A DNA stretch of 40,289 nucleotides from assembly GCA_027051165.1 (NCBI GenBank), contig JALTZZ010000113.1:1-40289 (forward strand), in the 5' to 3' direction. Shown one piece after another: positions 27,135 to 35,565 of the stretch. Numbering within the stretch: position 1 is the first letter of the stretch; every line of letters begins with the position of its first letter. The position numbers and the translations under genes are program-made. The notes below the pieces were generated by a model, which was not told the DNA's origin, made no database searches, and saw nothing but the letters and a program-made list of their open reading frames with translations. The stretch comes from an archaeon (GTDB taxonomy: Archaea > Hydrothermarchaeota > Hydrothermarchaeia > JALTZZ01).

Positions 27135-28180
27135 TCTTAGAAGAGGTAGCTAAGGATGTTGAGAAGGCTACTGGAATAAAAGTATATGCGAGAAGCATTG
27201 AAAGGATACTTTCAAGCCTTCTTGTAACCTCTGATTTCTGGCTTGTTGTGGATTACAGCAGCGAACCACTTCCCCTTGTTGCAAAGGCTATTGAGATTCT
27301 TGAGAAGAGGGGATATGTTAAGATAAACTCTGGCATAGTGCTTACCGAGAAGGGAAAGGAGCTTATAGATAACCTTGGAATTGTAGAAGTTAAGAGGCTG
27401 AGATGCGAGTGCTGTGAGGGAAGAGGTATAAGCATAGCCGAATTAAAGGATGTTTACGAGAAATATATGGAAATTCAAAAAAACAGACCAGAGCCTATAA
27501 GGGAATACGATCAGGGATACATAACACCTACATCTGCTATAGCAAGGGTCGCGTTTGCAATGGAGAACAACGACATTCAAAACAAGGATATAATAATTCT
27601 CGGAGATGATGATTTGCTCAGTATTGCAATAGCACTAACAGGAAAGGCGAAAAGAATTAAAGTTCTTGAAATAGACGACAGAATAGTTAACTTCATAAAG
27701 GATGCTAAGGAGAGATACGGCTTAGATATTGACGTTGAAAAGTTTGATTTAAGGGAACCTCTGCCAGAGGAGCTTATAGGGAGCTTCGATACCTTCTTCT
27801 GCGATCCTACTGAAACTCTTGCCGCTTTTAAGGCTTTTGTAGCAAAGGGTATTGCAACACTCAGAGCTCCGAGATGTGCTGGATACTTTGGAATAACAAG
27901 GGTCGAGTCGAGCTTGGATAAGTGGAGAAAAATGCAGGCTGCTCTGCTCGATCTTGGTGTAGTTATCACTGATATACTACCGATATTCAGCGAATACGAG
28001 AACTGGGGATTTACTCAGGAAACGAAGGCATGGAGGCTCGCACCTTTAAAGGAGCTGCCAAAAGAAAACTGGTATCGCTCATGGCTCTACAGAATTGAAA
28101 CTCTCGACGGCTTTAAGAGGTTGAACGAAAAAATAAGTGAAGAAGCTTTCTACAGCGACGAAGAGAGCTCATGCGTTTAG
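27131..28180 (+). CDS. bpsA: N4-bis(aminopropyl)spermidine synthase (branched polyamine synthase)
   Basis: The frame is open from 27092, but ATG 27131 has a perfect Shine-Dalgarno GGAGGTGAT (27119-27127) and overlaps the speE stop by 4 bp; it gives about 349 residues. An N-terminal winged-helix-like region (to about 80) is followed by CECCEGRG and the methyltransferase-like core IIILGDDDLLSIAIAL, VLEIDDRIVNFIKDAKERY, FDTFFCDPTETLAAFKAFV and GYFGITRVESS. This is the DUF43/BpsA family, which adds two aminopropyl groups to spermidine to give branched polyamines that protect nucleic acids at high temperature. Its coupling to speE supports the call and the thermophile inference. Confidence 0.93.
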   Translation: MILEEVAKDVEKATGIKVYARSIERILSSLLVTSDFWLVVDYSSEPLPLVAKAIEILEKRGYVKINSGIVLTEKGKELIDNLGIVEVKRLRCECCEGRGISIAELKDVYEKYMEIQKNRPEPIREYDQGYITPTSAIARVAFAMENNDIQNKDIIILGDDDLLSIAIALTGKAKRIKVLEIDDRIVNFIKDAKERYGLDIDVEKFDLREPLPEELIGSFDTFFCDPTETLAAFKAFVAKGIATLRAPRCAGYFGITRVESSLDKWRKMQAALLDLGVVITDILPIFSEYENWGFTQETKAWRLAPLKELPKENWYRSWLYRIETLDGFKRLNEKISEEAFYSDEESSCV

Positions 28181-30553
28181 CTATTCGACGTTCTTTTCAT
28201 AATATCTTTCGAGACCTTTTTCCCAATTTTCCTTCAGTTCTTTTATCTCCAAAACCGTTCTGCTATTTCTTCCCTTTATTTCAACAATTTTTTCTTTTTT
28301 TGTTCTTCCTATTAAGGAGAATACAGACCCCTTCATCACCTCTTCAAACTCTTCTCTATACTTTTCTTTAACCTCAACGATAAACCTTGAGTTGCTCTCC
28401 GAAAAGAGTATTTTATAGTCCTCCAGATTTTCATCTGTAGGAACCCTTTCTAAGGATATCTCCGCACCAATTCCGCTGAAACACATCTCAGCAAGAGCTA
28501 TAGCCAAGCCTCCATCGCTTATATCGTGGCACGCACTTACAATGCCCATATCTATAGCTTCTGTAAGCTTTTCGAAAGTTCTCTTAGCGGAATCTGGGTA
28601 AACTTTCGGAACATTCTTTCCCAAGTAGCCAAGCATTTTATAGTATTGACTCCCCCCGAGCTCGTCTCTCGTGGTTCCGAGGATGTATATCATGCTGCCG
28701 CTCTCTTTAAAATCGCTTGTCACAGCCTTTCTGACGTCTGGAATTATTCCAAGGGCGGAGATTAAGAGGGTAGGATTTACACTGCCCAAAACACTCTCGT
28801 TGTATAAGCTGTCCTTTCCAGAGATAAAGGGCACTCCATAAGCTTTTGCAACTTCGTAGCACGCCTTAGCGGCTCTAACAAGCTTTGCAAGGTTTTCCTC
28901 ATTTTCTGGAGAGCCCCAGCAGAAGTTGTCAAGCAGGGCTATTCTCCTACCGCCTACGGCAATATTGTTTCTTATGGCTTCGTCTATTGCACTTGCAGCC
29001 ATGTGGTATGTGTCTATTTTTCCGTATTCGTTTATTCCGTTGGATACAACTATCCCCTGCCAGGAATCGTATAGAGGCTTTAGCACTGCAGCATCGCTTG
29101 GAGAGACCATGTATGGCTTAATTATAGTCATCGCTTTTACCTCGTGGTCGTATGTTCTGACAACCGGCTCCCTGCTCGCTATATTCGGCATTGCAATCAG
29201 ATTCAGAATATCTTCCGAGTAGTCATCTTTTGGCTTAATTTTGGGCTCTTTAAGGTTTCTATTAGGCTTATAAACTGCTTTAAGGTTCCTTTTTGGTATA
29301 TCAAATAAGAAGTCAACATCAAGCTCAGCTACTTTAATACCATTAAAGAAGATTCTGATTTTTTTATCTCCAGTAAATTCCCCTATATTGCTGAACTCTA
29401 CATCTTCGCTTTCGAGGATTTCACATACTTCCTTTAAATTCTCCTTTGGAACAGCTATAAGCATTCTTTCTTGGCTCTCACTTATCCATATCTCCCAAGG
29501 CTTCATGTTCTCAAATTTTAGATGCACCCTGTCAAGGTGAACTACAGCACCTAAGCCATAGTTGTGAGCCTGCTCACATATAGCGGAGCTTAAGCCTCCT
29601 CCGCCCAGATCCGTTATTCCACTCGCTAATCCTTTATCCCTTATAGCCAATACAGCTCTCTTTATCTTCTCTTCCTCTATAGGATCCCCTATCTGCACTG
29701 CCGTGTAGAAAACCTCCTCAGCATCTTCGCTGAGCTCGGTGCTCGCAAAGGTAACGCCGTGCAAACCGTCTCTACCAGTTCTTCCACCAACTATTAAAAT
29801 GCAGTCGCCAGCCTTTATCTTCCTTGCGTATCTGCTCTTTTTAACGATCCCTATGCAACCACAGTATACAAGCGGATTGCCTACATAGCCTTCGTCAAAA
29901 ATGATAGCCCCGTTTACATTTGGAATGCCAAAGTTGTTCCCATAGCTTCCTATTCCAGCGACAACGTATGTAAATATAAACTTCGGATGCTTTATACCCT
30001 TAGGAAGCTTTGTATAGCTGTAGTCAAGGTTTCCGAAGCAGAGAACGTTCGTGCAGGCTATGGGCTCTCCCCACACGCCAAGTATATCTCTAATAACTCC
30101 ACCAACTCCAGTAGCGGCTCCTCCAAAGGGCTCTATTGCACTTGGATGGTTGTGCGTTTCCACCTTAAAAGCTATTGCATAGTCGTCCTTAAAGTCAACT
30201 ATTCCCGCGTTGTCTTCAAAAACGCTGAAGAGCCATGGATAGTTAAGCTCCTTAGTAACGTCTTTTATAAATTTAAATAAAACTACCTCTTCCCTTTTTC
30301 CATTCTCTTCATAAATTATTGTGCTTTTAAAGGTTTTATGTGCACAGTGCTCGCTCCAAGTTTGTGCAATAGTTTCAAGCTCCACATCAGTAGGATTCCT
30401 TCCTAATTTTTGAAAATAATTCTTTATTTTTCTCATTTCATCCAAATTTAATGCAAGCTGTCTCAATCTGCTTATCTTAATAAGATCTTCATCGCCAGCA
30501 TTTACGATGTCAATCGTCTCATAGACACCTTTTCCATTCACTTCTACGAGCAT
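28181..30553 (-). CDS. purL: Phosphoribosylformylglycinamidine synthase subunit PurL
   Basis: This 790-residue protein is the large synthetase of de novo purine synthesis, acting with PurS and PurQ. Motifs include ETIAQTWSEHCAHKTFKSTI (catalytic His), VETHNHPSAIEPFGGAATG, LCFGNLDY, IVGGRTGRDGLHG, ITDLGGGGLSSA, NFCWGSPENEENLA, ISGKDSLYNE and SACHDISDGGLAIALAEMCF. Length and order fit the small archaeal/Bacillus-type PurL. Its 3' end abuts bpsA (convergent, no gap), and its 5' end is divergent from the AAA ATPase gene. purS and purQ are not in the window. Confidence 0.97.
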   Translation of the reverse strand: MLVEVNGKGVYETIDIVNAGDEDLIKISRLRQLALNLDEMRKIKNYFQKLGRNPTDVELETIAQTWSEHCAHKTFKSTIIYEENGKREEVVLFKFIKDVTKELNYPWLFSVFEDNAGIVDFKDDYAIAFKVETHNHPSAIEPFGGAATGVGGVIRDILGVWGEPIACTNVLCFGNLDYSYTKLPKGIKHPKFIFTYVVAGIGSYGNNFGIPNVNGAIIFDEGYVGNPLVYCGCIGIVKKSRYARKIKAGDCILIVGGRTGRDGLHGVTFASTELSEDAEEVFYTAVQIGDPIEEEKIKRAVLAIRDKGLASGITDLGGGGLSSAICEQAHNYGLGAVVHLDRVHLKFENMKPWEIWISESQERMLIAVPKENLKEVCEILESEDVEFSNIGEFTGDKKIRIFFNGIKVAELDVDFLFDIPKRNLKAVYKPNRNLKEPKIKPKDDYSEDILNLIAMPNIASREPVVRTYDHEVKAMTIIKPYMVSPSDAAVLKPLYDSWQGIVVSNGINEYGKIDTYHMAASAIDEAIRNNIAVGGRRIALLDNFCWGSPENEENLAKLVRAAKACYEVAKAYGVPFISGKDSLYNESVLGSVNPTLLISALGIIPDVRKAVTSDFKESGSMIYILGTTRDELGGSQYYKMLGYLGKNVPKVYPDSAKRTFEKLTEAIDMGIVSACHDISDGGLAIALAEMCFSGIGAEISLERVPTDENLEDYKILFSESNSRFIVEVKEKYREEFEEVMKGSVFSLIGRTKKEKIVEIKGRNSRTVLEIKELKENWEKGLERYYEKNVE

Positions 30554-30689
30554 CTAAGCTATCATCTGAAAAATTTTTGTTAATAAAACGTTCTTATGAA
30601 TGTTGGATTACAATAGGTTTTTAGGAAAGAAAAGGAAGCTTGATGAAGTTAAAGTAATGACTAAAAGAAGAGCTTCAAGAGGTGTTATG

Positions 30690-31697
30690 ATGTTCTTCAA
30701 CAGAGAAAAAGAAATAGAGGAGATAAAAAGGATAGTCAGCACGGAGCCAAATCTTATTACTTTCGTTTACGGACCTATAAATTCTGGAAAAACTGAGTTA
30801 ATGCAGAGAATCGCTAACGAGCTTCCCAGAAACTACGTAACATTCTACATAAACTTTAGAGGGAAATTTATAAGGGATTATAATGACTTCATAAGGGTTC
30901 TCTTTAAATTTGAAAAAAACGGAAAAAAGAAAATTTTAGGCGAGATAGCTAAAGAATCCGCAAGAATTTTGAGATATAAAGGAATTCCAGTTCCTATGAG
31001 CATCTTAGATTTAATATCCGAGAGAAAAACTGGGGAGGATGTTTTTGAGTTCCTCGAAGGATATCTTGAAGAGATTTCAAAGAGAAGAACCCCAGTTATA
31101 ATTGTGGACGAGCTCCAAGTTATAAAGGAGCTGAAAATTGACGGCTTGCTTATCTATAGATTGTTTAATTTTTTCGTCAGACTAACGAAGGAGCTACATC
31201 TCGCTCATGTTTTTGCAGTTACAAGCGATTCCCTTTTCATAGAAAAGATATATAGCTCAGCGATGCTTCACGGGAGAGCGAGGTATATGCTTGTGGACGA
31301 CTTTAGCTTGGAGACTGCTGAAGCCTTTCTTAGGAAAAACGGCTTTAAATCTGAAGAAATTAAACTAACACTGGACTTCTTTGGCGGTAAGCCTGTCTAT
31401 CTCGTAGAAGCAATTAAAAATAAGCACAGACTTAGAGAGTTCTGTGAAGAAATGCTTGTTTTGAGGAGAAGACAGATAAAGGATATGATATACGAAGAAT
31501 GTGAAGAGATGCAGAGGAAAATCAAAAATTTCTTGGAAGTTTTTAAAGAAAAGGATGAAATAAAATACGAAAAATTGACTAAAGAAATAAAATGGTGTAT
31601 AGAAAAAAATATAATTTTCTTAAATCCAGCAAAAGAAAGCATCAAACCTCAATCAAAGCTTGATTTGATTGCGATTAAAGAGATAATAAGAGGATAG
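30690..31697 (+). CDS. Archaeal AAA+ ATPase (PF01637-like)
   Basis: The frame is open from 30600, but a Shine-Dalgarno AGAGGTG at 30678-30684 favours ATG 30690 (or 30687), which begins right at the domain start MFFNREKEIEEIKRI. Walker A is VYGPINSGKTELMQRIANEL and Walker B TPVIIVDELQVIKEL. An arginine/sensor region FAVTSDSLFIEKIYSSAMLH and a C-terminal winged-helix-like part follow. The family is abundant in thermophilic archaea, often in mobile or variable regions; function is mostly unknown, with links to DNA handling or toxin-like systems suggested in other cases. No partner gene is adjacent. About 336 residues from the preferred start. Confidence 0.82.
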   Translation: MFFNREKEIEEIKRIVSTEPNLITFVYGPINSGKTELMQRIANELPRNYVTFYINFRGKFIRDYNDFIRVLFKFEKNGKKKILGEIAKESARILRYKGIPVPMSILDLISERKTGEDVFEFLEGYLEEISKRRTPVIIVDELQVIKELKIDGLLIYRLFNFFVRLTKELHLAHVFAVTSDSLFIEKIYSSAMLHGRARYMLVDDFSLETAEAFLRKNGFKSEEIKLTLDFFGGKPVYLVEAIKNKHRLREFCEEMLVLRRRQIKDMIYEECEEMQRKIKNFLEVFKEKDEIKYEKLTKEIKWCIEKNIIFLNPAKESIKPQSKLDLIAIKEIIRG

Positions 31698-31707
31698 CTT
31701 AAATCTT

Positions 31708-32100
31708 TTAAATTCTCTCTATATAATATTTTTTTCCTTTCCCGAGTTTAGATTCAAAAATAGATGAAATGCTTAAAAGAAACGTTCCATCATCTCCAGC
31801 AACTATTATAGGTTCTTTGTTAAGCAAACTCGCTAAATCTATTTCATAAACCCCATCTTCAACTTTTATGTTCCACAATTTTTCTATTTCTTCATCCGTC
31901 AGCTCTTTTTCTAAGAATTCCTTAGCTTTTTTTACTTCAACAATTCTACTTGTTACCTTTTTGACAAAATCTTTGTCTTTATTTTCTTCTACTTTTCTAA
32001 AATAAAAAAAGAATCTATTTCCACATTCACATCCTCTTTTTATTATTTCTTCTGCTCCTTCGTCATAGATTCTTCCGCATTTTGTGCATTTATGCGGCAT
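31708..32100 (-). CDS. Zn-ribbon protein of the archaeal Era-GTPase cluster
   Basis: This 130-residue protein starts with a zinc ribbon: HKCTKCGRIYDEG...RGCECGNRFFFYF (four Cys). The remainder is acidic and ends with a small beta domain (VEDGVYEIDLASLLNKEPII then FLLSISSIF). It matches the archaeal 'Zn-ribbon containing protein' (COG3364 type), which is usually found next to a DUF2073 protein and an Era-like GTPase, as here. Nucleic acid binding is the common guess; no function is proven. Its start lies 58 bp inside the upstream DUF2073 gene in another frame. Confidence 0.82.
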   Translation of the reverse strand: MPHKCTKCGRIYDEGAEEIIKRGCECGNRFFFYFRKVEENKDKDFVKKVTSRIVEVKKAKEFLEKELTDEEIEKLWNIKVEDGVYEIDLASLLNKEPIIVAGDDGTFLLSISSIFESKLGKGKKYYIERI

Positions 32101-32459
32101 AGTTCATCAACTCTTGCAAGCATAACAACATAGTTTGTTTCTTTCTTAATTTCTTCAATCATTCTTGTTGGTCCGACAATCATAAATCCGCTTTTTCTTC
32201 CGGCAATCTTATCCGCAAGTTTTTCCCTAAGGCTCTTATTTCTCTTATCAACCCTAAAGAATTCTATACCGTGAAAGTTCTCCGCATCTATCTCACGCAT
32301 TGTTGCTTCTATGAGCTCAGCCTCTTCTTGGGGCGTTAAGCCTTCTTCGAGAACCACTATTATATTCTTTTTTATACTGTCAATTATCATGTTTATCTTA
32401 TCTACTGTTCTCATGCCGGCTAAGACCTCTGCAGGTATAAAGTGCATTTTTATTTCCAT
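32043..32459 (-). CDS. DUF2073 protein
   Basis: This 138-residue protein has MHFIPAEVLAGMRTVDKINM, IIDSIKKNIIVVLEEGLTPQ, EEAELIEATMREIDAENFHG, SGFMIVGPTRMIEEIKKETN and the closing VVMLARVDELCRINA. This is the DUF2073 family, restricted to archaea. A Shine-Dalgarno AGGTGG precedes the ATG, which comes 8 bp after the GTPase stop. The last 19 codons overlap the next gene (Zn-ribbon) in a different frame, an unusually long overlap. The conserved trio suggests a shared complex, possibly linked to ribosome or RNA work; inferred. Confidence 0.82.
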   Translation of the reverse strand: MEIKMHFIPAEVLAGMRTVDKINMIIDSIKKNIIVVLEEGLTPQEEAELIEATMREIDAENFHGIEFFRVDKRNKSLREKLADKIAGRKSGFMIVGPTRMIEEIKKETNYVVMLARVDELCRINAQNAEESMTKEQKK

Positions 32460-32467
32460 GCCACCAC

Positions 32468-33088
32468 CTAAGTTAGATACTTATTTATAGCTTCATAGAG
32501 CTTGTCAATATTCTCTCCAGTTTTAGCACTTATGGGCACGACAACATGCTGAGGAAACGCATTTTCAATTCTCTCCGGTCTTGCACCCGGGAGATCAATC
32601 TTGTTAGCGACGATGATCATCGGAATTCCCCTTGCTTCGAGATTCCCTATTATTGTAACGTTTACCTGAGTATATGGATCCTGAGTGGAGTCCATCACGA
32701 CGAGAACCGCATCAACGTTGTCGAGCCACTTTATGGCTTCAATAACTCCTCTTGTAGCCTCTTTTGCACGTCTTTTAGCCTCTTCTTCATCTAAACCATA
32801 TTCCATAAATGTTCTGTAATCAACCTGCGTAGCTATGCCCGGCATATCGATAATGTTCATCCTGAGCGTTCCGTTGTTCGTTCTAACTACAACGTTCTCT
32901 ATTTTCTGAACTTCTCTCGTTTCATGAGGGATTTCGCTTACCCTTCCAACTTCCGTTCCAAGCCAATCTAAGCATATTCTGTTAGCTAATGTCGTTTTTC
33001 CAGCATTAACTGGACCATAAAACCCAAGTTTTATTACTTTTTTTCTCTTGAGCACCCTTAGTAATTTTTTAAGTAGTCCATTGAACAT
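32468..33088 (-). CDS. Era-like GTP-binding protein
   Basis: This 206-residue small GTPase has G1 [14 protein letters not shown] (residues 25-38), a switch I region with [12 protein letters not shown]3 [14 protein letters not shown]4 [13 protein letters not shown] and G5 [18 protein letters not shown]. All nucleotide motifs are intact. It lacks the C-terminal KH domain of true Era. In many archaea it heads a three-gene set with DUF2073 and a Zn-ribbon protein, as here, so a complex is likely. The role is undetermined. The promoter lies in the 33.09-33.12 kb gap. Confidence 0.88.
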   Translation of the reverse strand: MFNGLLKKLLRVLKRKKVIKLGFYGPVNAGKTTLANRICLDWLGTEVGRVSEIPHETREVQKIENVVVRTNNGTLRMNIIDMPGIATQVDYRTFMEYGLDEEEAKRRAKEATRGVIEAIKWLDNVDAVLVVMDSTQDPYTQVNVTIIGNLEARGIPMIIVANKIDLPGARPERIENAFPQHVVVPISAKTGENIDKLYEAINKYLT

Positions 33089-33390
33089 ATATACACCTAA
33101 TTTATTTTTAAATTAAAGCTACAAATATATAGCTTTCGGTTACAGAAGACTTGTCCAAATAACGAGGTATTGCACAAAAATGCACAACTTAGTTTAAGTT
33201 TTGAGCTTAAAATTGAAAGAAAAATTTGGACTTGCTATATGCCTTCAGTAGGAAGATGAAGTAGGGGGAGGTGGGCGGGTTTTAGTAGGAGTTAGTAGTA
33301 AGCGAAACATTTATAAAGCGGTTCTGCAGAGCTGATAATATGCGAAAAGTGAATTGCAGAAAGGCGGAGAAGCAAAGAAAGCGGAAAGTA
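33089..33390. other. Non-coding gap leading into a tnpB relic
   Basis: About 300 bp separate the GTPase operon from the tnpB pseudogene. The left part holds the GTPase promoter (TATA-like at about 33103-33112). GTCCAAAT near 33149 and its complement ATTTGGAC near 33225 form a weak 8-bp inverted pair of unknown meaning. From about 33260 the sequence is purine-rich (GGGGGAGGTGGGCGGG) and ends with GCGAAACATTTATAAAG, resembling the leader of the intact tnpB element; its subterminal hairpin is not recognisable. Nothing else is seen. Confidence 0.5.
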
Positions 33391-34255
33391 ATGAAAAGAA
33401 CCAACGTATTCAAGCTGCATCCAACAAAGGAACAGGAGAAACAGCTTTTCAGAATGTGCGAGATGTCAGCCGTGCTGTGGAACAAAATAAACTACATAAG
33501 GAGGCAGGCTTTCTTTAAAGACAGATTCAGCTGGGAGGAGGGAGTTAAAGAGCTATACAACGAGTTTAAGCAGATTATAGGCTCAGCAGCTGCACAGCAG
33601 ATAATAAGGAAGAACGGCTTTGCTTGGCGCAGCTTCTTTAAGCTAAAGAGGCTCCAGAGCAAAAACAAGCTGTCTAAGCACATAAAAAAAGTTTCGCCAC
33701 CGAGATACTGGAAGGACAGAGAAACTGGCAAGAGAAAGCTTATGACGATAGTAAGAAGGGACTGCTACCGCATAGAAAAGAGCTCTAAGGGCAGGAAGTA
33801 TCTTGTTTTTTAAGGGCATGAGGATAAGGATAACAGGCAGGGTTAAGTGGCATGGAAAGCAGAGGCAGATAGAAATATTCTACGACGATTTAACTAAGAG
33901 CTGGCACGCTTATCAAACCGTTGAAGTGGAGAAGCCTAAAGCTAAAGGCGATAAAAGAGCCTTCGTTGACGTTGGAGCTGTCTGCTTGTTAACCGCTTGG
34001 ATAGAGCAAGAAAGGCAAGCTGTTGCTTTCAGCGGTAAGCCTCTATTAGCTGACTGGTGGTATTTGAGCAAGAAGATAGCAAAGCATCAGAGCGTTCTTA
34101 AAAGAGTAAACGATGGGCACCAGCTCTAAAAGGCTTAGAAAGCTATACAGAATAAGGCAGAGAAGGTTTAGGCACTATGTTAACACAGCTGTTCATAAAT
34201 TTGTTGAGCTCTGCTTAAAGAAGGGTGTTAAGACTATTAACCCCCTTGCGGGATG
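33391..34255 (+). pseudogene. tnpB: tnpB pseudogene: two frameshifts and 3' truncation
   Basis: Reading starts best at MKRTNVFKLHPTKEQEKQLF (ATG 33391; the frame is open from 33340). It continues to YLVF and a stop at 33813. A one-base shift in a T6 run (about 33806-33811) restores FKGMRIRITGRVKWHGKQRQ, then IEIFYDDLTKSWHAYQTVEV and RuvC-I RAFVDVGAV. This frame ends at 34129, and a second shift gives SSKRLRKLYRIRQRRFRHYV, then HKFVELCLKKGVKTI, where the gene is cut off. RuvC-II, the zinc finger and RuvC-III are missing, so it cannot be active. It belongs to a different TnpB subgroup from the intact copy at 21.6 kb. Confidence 0.85.
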
Positions 34256-34279
34256 AGTGATGCAAGGAGGTTAGTTTTT
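34239..34279 (+). terminator. Strong hairpin followed by a T run
   Basis: AACCCCCTTGC (34239-34249) pairs with GCAAGGAGGTT (34262-34272), 10 of 11 positions, around a 12-base loop, followed by TTTTT at 34275-34279. It lies exactly where the tnpB relic is cut off. It may be a terminator or a transposon-end hairpin. Confidence 0.5.
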
Positions 34280-34289
34280 CTATAAAAAC

Positions 34290-34368
34290 AAATTTTCCAA
34301 GAGAAACTATTCATTCTTATAAAAGGACGTTTGCATTAGAAACAAGGCAAAATTTTCCAGACGAAACA
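34290..34368 (+). repeat. Imperfect direct repeat AAATTTTCC(A)AGA..GAAAC, two copies
   Basis: AAATTTTCCAAGAGAAAC begins at 34290 and AAATTTTCCAGACGAAAC at 34350, 60 bp apart, in the short gap between the two dead transposases. They could be remains of transposon ends or a target duplication; no firm meaning. Confidence 0.35.
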
Positions 34369-34395
34369 CAGAAAAATTTATATAGGGGGAGGGGT

Positions 34396-35359
34396 ATTAA
34401 CCTCTTCTCCGGTGATAGGCATGAAACAGCCATTAATTCCATATTTAGCTCATCCTACGTGGATAATCTTCAAACAAATCTTTTTGACAGAAGAGCTGTA
34501 AAGAAAGAGCTGGCTAAAGCTGGTATAAAACCTGTTAAGATGATGCTTAGAATAACGATAACAGCCATATTCTTTGAGAGAAGCATAACTGATAGAGGGG
34601 CTTAAAAGGGAATGGAGAGCTTAGAGGAGTCGTTAGAGCTGCAGAGATTCCTTCTACAGATGAGATATACAGCTTCCTCAGCAGATTCAGCGAGGATCAG
34701 TTCATAAAGCTTTTATCAGTTATAAACAGGTTTATTAAGAGGAACTCGATAAAGCTCCTCGATACTACCGATATAAATCTGTTCAGAGAGCAAAAAATAT
34801 AAATGGAGCTATGCTCTCAGCAAGGGGTTCTATAAAGGCTACAAGCTCGCTTTAGTCGTTGAATTTCCCTCTTTAAATCCCATAGGGATTTATCTATACG
34901 AAGGCTCGCCAAACGATTCTAAACTTTTCTTAGAAATCGTCAAAGACCTTAAGAGAAGGAGAGTTTTGAGAAAAGGAGATAAAATAGATAAAGGTTTCTG
35001 TGCTCAGAAAAACTACTGGAAGAGCATTATGTGGTATAAAATTCTCCCTTTCATATTTCCTAAGAGAAATCTGAACGTTAAAAAAATTAAAGGGAGATTA
35101 TCGCACCCTTTCAAAGCTCAGAAAAACGAAAAGGTAAAGAGGTTCTACGATTGGCTTTTTTCTGCTTTCGAGAGTTTTTTAAACTCGTGGGAGAATTTTA
35201 AAACCGTTAGAAGTATTTTTGCACAGATATTCTAAACGTTCTGTAGCAAAGTTCACAGCTTTATGCGTCCTTTTATTGGGCATATCTATGGGATTTAATA
35301 CAAAGGAAAAGCTTCAAGCCCTTGCTGAGTCAGGACTCAGCAAGAGGGTTAAAAATTAA
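34396..35359 (+). pseudogene. DDE-type transposase pseudogene, multiply frameshifted
   Basis: Pieces of one transposase follow each other in changing frames: SYVDNLQTNLFDRRAVKKEL and KPVKMMLRITITAIFFERSI; IPSTDEIYSFLSRFSEDQFI; NSIKLLDTTDINLFRE (first Asp region); YALSKGFYKGYKLALVVEFP; IYLYEGSPNDSKLFLEIV (second Asp region); GFCAQKNYWKS and YKILPFIFPKRNL; then, after another shift near 35222, RYSKRSVAKFTALCVLLLGI and ALAESGLSKRVKN up to TAA 35359. At least three frame changes make it inactive. The layout is that of IS4/IS5-like DDE transposases of archaea, family not fixed. An ATG at 34421 exists, but the better frame runs through it from upstream. Confidence 0.75.
35321..35344. repeat. Perfect 11-bp inverted repeat
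   Basis: CTTGCTGAGTC at 35321-35331 and GACTCAGCAAG at 35334-35344 are separated by AG only. The hairpin lies in the last codons of the dead transposase (reading AESGLSK). It could be a terminator stem or the inner part of the element's end. Confidence 0.55.
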
Positions 35360-35437
35360 ATACTGCTCTACAAAAATTTGAGAATTAATACTTCTGTAGT
35401 TTTCATAATTCTTTTTAAAAAGTGTAAAGTTAACATT

Positions 35438-35451
35438 CTCACAGCTATGAG
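35438..35451. repeat. CTCACAGCTGTGAG palindrome, copy 1 (one mismatch)
   Basis: CTCACAGCTATGAG, one base off the consensus, 9 bp before the first 34-bp-spaced palindrome. Confidence 0.75.
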
Positions 35452-35460
35452 GAACCGAGC

Positions 35461-35548
35461 TTATACATTCGAATGTATAATCCTTTAAAAAGACTTATAC
35501 ATCTAAATGTATAACCACTTATAAATGCTTATACAGCTGAGCGTATAA
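35461..35548. repeat. Three 20-bp palindromes at exact 34-bp period
   Basis: TTATACATTCGAATGTATAA (35461-35480) is a perfect 20-bp palindrome. TTATACATCTAAATGTATAA (35495-35514) has one mismatch. TTATACAGCTGAGCGTATAA (35529-35548) keeps the outer TTATAC/GTATAA arms. Start points are exactly 34 bp apart, and each is preceded by C or GC. This is an iteron-like or tandem operator array. The third runs into the CTCACAGCTGTGAG copy at 35551. Confidence 0.8.
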
Positions 35549-35550
35549 AC

Positions 35551-35564
35551 CTCACAGCTGTGAG
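35551..35564. repeat. CTCACAGCTGTGAG palindrome, copy 2 (perfect)
   Basis: Perfect 14-bp copy, wedged between the third 34-bp-spaced palindrome and the left arm of the large dyad. Confidence 0.85.
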
Positions 35565-35565
35565 A

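Noticed and set aside
28526-29222. Plus-strand open frames inside purL
   Set aside because: They are shadows of the conserved purL gene with no initiation signals.
34182-34193. AACACAGCTGTT palindrome resembling the CTCACAGCTGTGAG family
   Set aside because: It shares only the CACAGCTG core and lies in tnpB-derived coding sequence (reading VNTAV), so it is more simply coincidental.
35461-35564. Regular 34-bp spacing suggesting a small CRISPR array
   Set aside because: Only three units, each itself a palindrome that varies between copies, with 14-bp gaps too short to be spacers and no cas genes nearby.
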